From Gamarada debralockiae (Eukaryota > Ascomycota > Leotiomycetes > Helotiales > Hyphodiscaceae), in NCBI GenBank assembly GCA_002803225.1, contig NXFV01001358.1:1-64000 (forward strand): a stretch of 64,000 nt of DNA, read 5' to 3'. A program made the translations under genes and the position numbers. This document shows positions 57,166-64,000 of this stretch, piece by piece. The notes beneath the pieces were generated by a model. That model did no database searches. It was not told the DNA's origin and saw only the letters and a program-made list of their open reading frames with translations. Within the stretch, counting starts at the first letter, position 1, and each line of letters opens with the position of its first letter.

Positions 57166-58588
57166 ATGGACCCCCATCCGGCGACAAAACGCCAACGCGC
57201 TATAGCGACTCATGAAGCAGCTCGACAGACGCGCCAACCAAATGCATTCGTATCTAGCTTAGAGGACAAAGAAACGAGTTCTGAGGAAGAGTCGCGCAGA
57301 GAACTGATAGCTCGCATCAACGAGTTCTGGATCACGTCGAGTTCAGACACCATCACGATAGCCTCCCAAATCAATCGCCCAGCCCCTAACAAGCTTGCAG
57401 ATATTTCAAAGAGAAAGGCCCCCAAATCTTGAGTAAGTCGATATCTGCAGACAGTTGCCTGTTCCGCAATTGCTAATAGCGTGCCAGCGGACAACAGACT
57501 ATCGTGACTGTCAACTGTTGGTATGAGTACCCTGATACTGTGGTGCATATAACGCTAGTCTCAAATAGGCTTGATTTTCTTCAATATGTGACGTCTCTTC
57601 TTACAAGGCGTGCAACCTACTCCTTATGTCTACTATTTCTGACTCTAGCTATTCGGCCTAACCAACGGCTACTCCAATGCTCTCTGTCTTACCGAAGGTC
57701 TACTATATACGATCTCGTCGAATTATACAGATATCTTCTAGACCTGCCAACATCAACGTCGGTTACCACCAGACTCCTCCCGCACCTTTTTGTATCCACA
57801 AAAACTTTATAACTTGTTATTCCCCTTACTTCGATGCTGCGTTCAATGGCAGATTTGCGGAGGGCGAGATTCAAGAGCTTGACCTCGATGACACGGACGC
57901 GGCGGCATTCGATATATTTGTCAATTGGCCGTATACAAAGAATCTAAAAGTGGAGCACACAGGACAAAGACCTTCCGCTGAAAGTCTAATCAATCTATGG
58001 ATGTTAGTGGACCGAATATTGATTCCTAAGCTTCAATCCAAGCGCTGAGGGTCTTGGATAGCTTTCGAGAAGCTGGGCAGTTTGAGCATCCAGTTTATCA
58101 CGACGTGTATGAAAAGAGAAGCAAGGATAGTTCTTTTCGGCGTTACATAGCTGGCAACAGCAATGACAACGCCCATCTCAAATGTAGAGAGATACCCTCA
58201 CTAGCTTCTGATCGATATTATCAATGCGACAAAAGCGGAGTTGCGCCACGGCCCAGTCGCGTACTCGGGGGAAGAATTGATGGAATATCTTGTCAGCGAA
58301 GATATCGAGTTCCGAGCCGGAGACCAGCGCAAGAGTCGAGTGTTTGAAGAAGGCCCCTGGTGCCTCATTCTCCTGACCAAAAAGCGAAAGCGGTCCACAA
58401 TAATGGCTTTGGGGATTAGATTCGAATACTTAGGCTGTGCTATTCCGAACGGAGATGATCCCCCCTGTTTGGCTGAACTAAGCCTGCCGATGGACATTGG
58501 ACATTGGACATTGAATATTGAATCTGCCATGTTAGCAGTGCTATTATTAGCGATCTCAGCACTGATACAAAAAAGAGTTCAGTGGTAG
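57166..58588 (+). pseudogene. BTB/POZ domain protein, copy 2 (broken)
   Basis: A short N-terminal frame (MDPHPATKRQRAIATHEAAR) may be its first exon. The BTB domain is readable from ANINVGYHQTPPAPFCIHKN, then FITCYSPYFDAAFNGRFAEG, DAAAFDIFVNWPYT and LINLWMLVDRILIPKLQ. A frameshift moves the reading to ALRVLDSFREAGQFEHPVY. Another lesion near 58195 precedes LLIDIINATKAELRHGPVAY and the tail EDIEFRAGDQRKSRVF. Order and motifs match copy 1 about 2.1 kb upstream, so the two are tandem paralogues. Divergence is high, so the duplication is not recent. Confidence 0.8.
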
Positions 58589-58975
58589 ACCTTGTTCATA
58601 GCACAGGCAGTGAAATTTTCAATTAACAGAGATGTTGGGCCGACATACGAGCTTACCTGGCAGGCTCATTTGTTTACTTGTTCTATGATCACAGTGGAGG
58701 TCCCGGCATTTCCTAGAATTCGATATCCGACTTAACAACTATTCAGACTTCCTCTCTACTGTATTTGTGCGTATTGAATTCGTAAGGATGCTGGCATTTT
58801 GATCGCAACTCATTCCCCTCTTTTCCAAACACGAGCTTTGGGGGTTTGCGTAACCGAGCCGAGGCTATTTTTGGGTTGCAGATGGCCATGACCCACAACC
58901 TGCAAAGCCTCTCCTGAACATCAACACCATCACGAGACCTCACCCACTCATTTTCCAACCCCCCTAATTCTCGCA

Positions 58976-59551
58976 ATGAATGAACCAGACCTCGCTCACT
59001 TCTCCTCCATACCGTGGTGTTCTGCCCTCCTCTCCAATCCTACCTACAAAATCACCCCTACATTCTCGCGGCAGCCCAAACCCTCAACAGAAGACTCTCT
59101 GATCGCCATCTCATTATCATCTCCCTCGACCATCAAGAACTGCCTATCACTCTACAAACCTTCCGCCCCACCATCCACCTTCATCGAGGAAGTCATAACC
59201 CTGCTCACCCTTGGCGATGGCATGAATGGTGGGGTAAACATGCTTCATGGCGGTATAATTGCAACGCTGATGGATGATGTTATGGGGACTTTATTGACGG
59301 TGAATAAGGATCATGGTGGACTACCGTTGACACAGAGTACGGTGACGGCGAGTCTGACAACAAAGTATCTGAAAGGAATCAGAACGCCGGGAACCGTGGC
59401 TGTCGTGGCAAGGTGTAGGAAGAGGGAGGGGAGGAAGTTTTGGCTTGAGGCTGAAGTTAGGGATGGATTGGGTGCTGTATTGGCGAAGGGGGAAGCTCTC
59501 TGGATTAAGTTGGAAAAGCAGGAAGGGGATAAGGAGAAGGGAAAGTTATGA
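58976..59551 (+). CDS. Hotdog-fold (PaaI/4HBT-type) thioesterase
   Basis: A single exon of 191 residues with a clean ATG and TGA. The hotdog motif GGVNMLHGGIIATLMDDVMG contains the conserved HGG helix start of the 4HBT family, followed by STVTASLTTKYLKGIRTPG, the usual central strand, and FWLEAEVRDGLGAVLAKGEA in the last strands. The enzyme would cleave a thioester such as an acyl-CoA; the natural substrate is unknown. The N-terminal 75 residues are variable and proline/serine-rich. It has no clear targeting signal. The frame is intact although the neighbours on the left are decayed. Confidence 0.92.
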   Translation: MNEPDLAHFSSIPWCSALLSNPTYKITPTFSRQPKPSTEDSLIAISLSSPSTIKNCLSLYKPSAPPSTFIEEVITLLTLGDGMNGGVNMLHGGIIATLMDDVMGTLLTVNKDHGGLPLTQSTVTASLTTKYLKGIRTPGTVAVVARCRKREGRKFWLEAEVRDGLGAVLAKGEALWIKLEKQEGDKEKGKL

Positions 59552-59996
59552 CGGGCCGAACGGAGGTGGGAGGAAGCTAGCGTGAGTTGGGAATGAAGCT
59601 CGAAATAGATGATATTTAGATTGCGGTAGATGGATTTAGTTATTCATTCACCAATCTATGCGAGTCGTGGGTCTTTTTTGGCTACCTCTAAGGAATGTTT
59701 GGTCACGTGACAGGGCAATTGACTCTTCCATTCTCCATTTCTTGCAGATAAAAGCAATGGACTTTTCAATTTAGATTGTTCTATCTACAAGTTGTTGTCA
59801 AGTGATAAGCAAGCTTTTTAAATGACGCAAGAGCTTATCGTCATAGCTGCAATCGGAAAGTCCGGTAGTGCGTCGAATGTCAGGGGCAAGCCCACTCCAA
59901 ATGACGAAGATATTTTAAAATTACTATTCAAACTCGTTCAGCCAGTTTCTCATCTCATGTCCGGCAACGCGACTGATTCAATTATCATCACTCACC
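59552..59996. other. Intergenic region
   Basis: A TCACGTGA palindrome lies at about 59702. No gene is supported. Confidence 0.45.
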
Positions 59997-60480
59997 ATGT
60001 CACCAACAGCCTTTCCGTCCACTAAATCCATCACCGAAACGGAGATCAGCCAGCCCACAATTTATCCTCCACTGCCACAAGAAAGAGTTAGCACTGCGGG
60101 TACCTATTTCTAAGTGATATTTTGCGCCTTCATTACCCCTTCGTCTTTAAACTGGTCTGGTGGTTCGCACGATGGCGGCTTATCGAAGCGCTCCGCGCCG
60201 GCCACTTTTACGACCTACACGCCACAGTGGAGAATAAGCTTAGAGAAGCTAGTTCAAACATCCGGGACACGATATGAGACCGTGATGTACAACGGCGAGT
60301 GGAGTACTGGGATAAGGATAATTTGCATTGAAAAGCATTTGAAGAAGGCCACTCATGGAAGCTTTGGTAGACAGTTATGGACGCCGAAGATCCGAGGAAT
60401 TCGCTGTTGTAGCGACAGTCTGAGGCAAGGTAGCCTGAGAGTGGCAGTGCTGAATCTGAGGTCGTTTACAAAAGAGTAGA
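59997..60480 (+). pseudogene. Unidentified gene remnant with clear start
   Basis: An ATG in good context begins MSPTAFPSTKSITETEI and continues IYPPLPQERVSTAGTYF before a stop. After one frame change the sequence reads LRLHYPFVFKLVWWFARWR and IEALRAGHFYDLHATVENKL, which is strongly protein-like, then stops again. The order suggests a membrane-anchored or enzyme N-terminus, but I do not recognise the family. It is broken at least twice and lacks any longer continuation. Confidence 0.45.
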
Positions 60481-60822
60481 GGATACACCGGATGGTCCTG
60501 ATTCGAGCAGCGAGGATGGCGACTCGGTCCGGGGCGGCAAAGGAGAAGTAGACGAGTTGCGCTCGCGTCGCGGAGGCTTGCATGGTAGTTAAGCATGCTT
60601 TACCTACAGCGTAAATAGCAGACAATGATTTGGGGTAAATGCTACGAGAAAATTGGAGATGTTTGCACTGCGCGCCAAATCAGACGGCCAAACATCATTA
60701 TTATAATTCAAATTCTTAACGAAAGTTCGTTACTAGGTATCGCACATCATGGAAAGCCTATCCGAAGCCCCAACCACTTTCTCAACTTGCCCGCACACAG
60801 ATCAAAATCAAAGAGAAGAGGC
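60481..60822. other. Intergenic region, 3' flank of the phosphate transporter
   Basis: Nothing recognised beyond short frames on both strands. Confidence 0.45.
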
Positions 60823-62959
60823 CTAGTGAGCCTGTGCCGGTTCGTTGAGGACCGGATGGTCACCATCCCCCTCCAAACCATTAGGGCTGCCTTTCTCAAC
60901 GACAGGAGGCTCAGAGATTGCGCCAGGCATGGGTTCCTCGCCCGACAGCTGCTCAAGCGTCAGGCGCTTCGTCTCGGGAATACAAAGGGTAGTGAAGATG
61001 CCCAGGAACATAAAGAGGGAGTAGATCTGCATGACGTGATTCTGCCATGGGTTGGCATTTTTTGGAGTAGCTCCGCGCGTGCGCAGCTTCGCGATCGCAG
61101 CTTGTCCGATGATGGAGCCAATTTTGCCGGATGCGGCGGAGATGCCGTGAGAGGTGGAGCGGTATCTTGTTGGGAAACACTCGCCAGGCACGATGAAAGT
61201 GGTGGAGTTGGGACCTTGAGAGATGGATTAGCACTGTGATAGAAGACGGTCCGACTGGGAATTGAATGAAATCGGGGGAGAAGAGAGACATAAGGCGCTC
61301 ACCGAAATTGAAGAAATACTGGACAATGACATAGATGGCGAGATGTCCGTGAGGAGTCAGGTGCGTGTAGTAGAAACCCCAGACGATGAAGAGAATAGTA
61401 AGGCAGATAAATCCCATGAGTTGAATGGGTTTGCGACCCACGATGTCGCACAGTGCTACTGTTGTCCAGTATCCAGGAATAGCTCCAGCACAGACAAGAA
61501 TACAGCTTCCCGCTGCAACGTTGTAAAGGATTTTGTAGACTGTTGGGCCCGTGCCGTATCCAATAGCTGTAAGCACAGTCGAAGTATTTAGATTAACACC
61601 GTAGAATGCAACGTCCAACATGAACCATGAACCTGCTGTACCAAGTAGAATCTTTCCGTTCTTCCATTGGCCATAGTAGTGAAAGAAATCGCGCAAACTG
61701 GCTTTGGGCACTGTCAACTGCTCGGAATTCTTGCGACCCTGAGCACGGAGAATCTCATCGGGTGACCCTTCGTGCTTGCCCGTCATATAAGCTTCGACGT
61801 CGTCTTTAGCCTTTTCGGTATCCCGAGCAACATCGAAGGTATATCTTGGGGTTTCAGGAATCGTCAGACGATAATACAGAGCAATGCATGCTGGCACGGC
61901 TCCAAATCCTATATTACCTAATCAGCTAGACTGAAGCTGAGAATAAGTCAGAAGTTCTTACCGATCAAAGTACGCCACATCTTATCAACAGCTAAGGCGC
62001 AGACTCCGGTACATGTGGCATAGGTCTTTGCCGTCAATAGCGACTCTTTAAAGCCGAGAGTCACAAAGAGCATGACCAAAGCACCGCATAGCTGGCCGAA
62101 GCCTTGCATGGAAAATACTGCAGCCATCATAGCACCACGCCACTTGGTGGTAGCGAATCTGGTAAGACATTAGCGCCATTTATGAATCCGTAAAAATTAA
62201 GCACGCTTACTCGGAGGTGATGATTGAAGATAGAGGGTAGTCTCCACCAATTCCTTCGAAGAATATCAGCAGTTGCTACTCCAACTTGCACCAAAAGCAT
62301 GATGAACTTACCAATACCCATTATTACACGCCAGAATATAAGCAACCCAACAATATCAGTTCCCGGACCTGGCCCGGTAAGAGCTTGTGCCAGAGTCGCG
62401 ACGATAATGACGATGAGCTCAAGGCCGTACATCTTCTTTCGGCCCACAAAATCTGCTAATGCGCCGAAGCCGAATTGTCCAACGACAGTTCCCGCAGAGG
62501 TGGAGACTTTGATAGCAGTATCCGAAGAAACAGGGAGGACGCCTTTGGTCCCATGCGAGTATACAATACCAACCATTGTCGAGAGAAGCGACACAGCAAA
62601 GATATCGTAGGAATCGGTGAAGAAGCCCTGTGAAAATCTCCGAGTCACTTTTTGCCCAATAGAAGAAGAGAGAGCCAAGCGGTATTTCATAAATTTTGAA
62701 CTCAAATAACTTCCCATTTAGGAGAGTTGCTCGAGCTAAAACTCACAACCTCGACCAGTATAAGAAAAGGGTTATTCTAAGAATTACTCACAACGCCGGC
62801 TACAACGCAAGCTCGGACATGGTACCAGCCAAACGGTGCTTTGTCAATCTCTGCGAGAGCGAGACGGCGACGTTCATTTGGGTCGCTGATGTGGGCGAAA
62901 TCGACATAGGCATTGTGGAAAGCGCTGTTTCCACCCTTGGAAGCAGTCACAGGATCCAT
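60823..62959 (-). CDS. PHO84-like inorganic phosphate:H+ symporter (MFS)
   Basis: Six exons (62959-62792, 62627-62312, 62253-62211, 62158-61962, 61908-61303, 61214-60823) join in phase to 573 residues. The third exon is only 43 bp and supplies the essential GGDYPLSS signature of phosphate:H+ symporters. The path reads GFFTDSYDIFAVSLL in the first helix, GALADFVGRKKMYGLE (motif A), then WRVIMGIGIGGDYPLSSIIT. FATTKWRGAMMAAVF, then LTIPETPRYTFDVARD before the central loop, and GPNSTTFIVPGECFPTRYR in the second half are all hallmarks. The C-terminus is hydrophilic with PVVEKGSP. It would take up phosphate at the plasma membrane. The ATG at 62959 is chosen; a nearby GTG is not used in eukaryotes. 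Confidence 0.95.
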
Positions 62960-64000
62960 GGGGAACACAGTTCTGCAGCAGATGATCCGGTATTTTCTTT
63001 AAGAGATTTATGAAAAGCGCAAGGAAAGTTGCGAATCTTAACCTTGAAATGAAAATCAACTCAGCGAAGGCAAGACTGTAAATACTTGGGGAAGGCGTCA
63101 AGTGCAGGGGTATTATTCTGGGCGCAGCAGCCTTGCACTACCATCCCATGTCAATTGTTCTCGAAGAGGCTGATACTAAAACAGAAACTCGACGATGATT
63201 TGACACGACGAGCACGTGCTCGAATCGTTGGATGAGAACGGTTCCTGAAGACGCGGGGGAATAAGTGTGAACCCCAGAACCGTGCCCCCGGCGAGTAAGA
63301 AATCAGGCACGTGCAGCGCCAAGCTATCCGCTAAACGTTTTTATTTTGTATTTCTAGGCGCGAGCGGGATGGACCCAACCCATGATGATTATGGATTTCG
63401 GCGAGAACCTGGGGCGTGGAAGTGTACCCGCAGCGCATTGGACAGTTATAGGCTTCGAAATTTGCGGAAAACTCCACATCGACAGCTTGGCGGTCAGCCC
63501 CGAGCGCAGATATACCTCCATCTGACAGTACAACCAATCGGCCCACGTTGCCGTCTTCCTCTTACTACGCCACCTCTGGACGCTCCTTCCTGAAATACTG
63601 GTAGCACCGTCTGAACGAGACAAATATGCAGCGTCGTGATTAGAGAAATCGTGGTCCCCATGTAGATTGAGTGAACGGTTCCTAGGCTTAGCCATCGTTT
63701 GGAACGCCTTGTAAAGGTCTGTGATGTGTTCTTAGCAGTACTAAAATCAATTATCTTTGCTGTGCCGAGGTCTATGCTAGGCGGTTAAACTATACCTTCC
63801 CAATCTAGCATCCAAAATCACCCCTCAGCCACCACCGAAAACCCGAGTTGGATCCCAGGAAGCGTATGGCTTCCAACCCTTTGGCGCTGACCTATCGCTC
63901 TCACCGAAGGCGTTAGCCATGGTATCGTGAAAGTCTTGGGAGTGAGGTCAACGGTGTACTCGGATTTTAGCGGCGTCCTTGACAAGAAGCTTGGCTTCAG
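62960..64000. other. Right end of the window, possible partial gene
   Basis: Most of this is the upstream region of the phosphate transporter. A minus-strand frame at 63354-63695 (MAKPRNRSLNLHG) has no family features. At 63815-64000 the minus strand reads EAKLLVKDAAKIR at the window edge and, in a later frame, ANAFGESDRSAPKGWKPYAS then WDPTRVFGGG with a stop. This could be the spliced C-terminal end of a gene that starts beyond the window, but it is not proven. Confidence 0.3.

Noticed and set aside
1..64000. CRISPR array, rRNA genes or bacterial operons
   Set aside because: No regularly spaced direct repeats of that kind, no rRNA signatures, and genes are spliced and monocistronic.

Overview
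The window looks like nuclear DNA of a filamentous ascomycete (Pezizomycotina; a leotiomycete-type genome is plausible but not proven). The protein-coding genes carry short introns (about 45-160 bp) with GTAAGT/GTGAGT-type donors and CTAAC/CTGAC-like branch points. The families are typical of these fungi: DUF6594, DUF6604, the fungal N-terminal domain of STAND proteins, Zn2Cys6 regulators, an S10 carboxypeptidase, fungal amidoligase, and ZNFX1-like helicases with RZ zinc fingers. Gene models were built by hand by joining reading frames at splice sites and checking phase. Most multi-exon models below close exactly in frame.

Layout. 1-2.6 kb and 7.3-7.8 kb: repeat-rich DNA with two inverted remnants of a Fot1/pogo-type transposon. 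2.6-7.1 kb: a small disordered protein, a DUF6594 membrane protein, and a frameshifted gene that joins a STAND-type N-terminal domain to an eroded Ras GTPase. 8-12.8 kb: an F-box protein, a tiny mitochondrial membrane protein and a cytochrome P450. 14.8-21.3 kb: an AIG1/GIMAP-like GTPase with coiled coil and membrane tail, a DUF6604 protein, and a mitochondrial coiled-coil protein containing a perfect-phase 21-bp repeat. 22.4-25.9 kb: a gene graveyard (amidoligase, an unidentified gene, a MOSC protein). 27.4-37.1 kb: secreted S10 peptidase, a probably myristoylated APH-type kinase, a Zn2Cys6 regulator that converges on an MFS transporter, and a polytopic membrane protein. 37.3-40.3 kb: a Harbinger-like Myb/SANT remnant abutting a truncated ABC-C transporter pseudogene. 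41.3-51 kb: a dynamin/Mx-like GTPase and a large ZNFX1-like helicase, divergently arranged. 52-58.6 kb: a second graveyard (MFS permease, alpha/beta hydrolase, two tandem BTB genes). 59-63 kb: a hotdog thioesterase, an unidentified remnant and a PHO84-like phosphate transporter.

How they may work together. No metabolic gene cluster is evident. The recurring theme is nucleotide-binding proteins of the sort found in cellular defence and self/non-self systems: Mx-like dynamin, ZNFX1-like helicase, GIMAP-like GTPase, STAND-domain/Ras fusion, DUF6594 and DUF6604. They are mixed with transposon debris and about ten decayed genes, so this is best read as a fast-evolving accessory region. The 5.8-kb uninterrupted helicase frame and the other intact genes argue that the many frameshifts elsewhere are real decay rather than general sequencing error.
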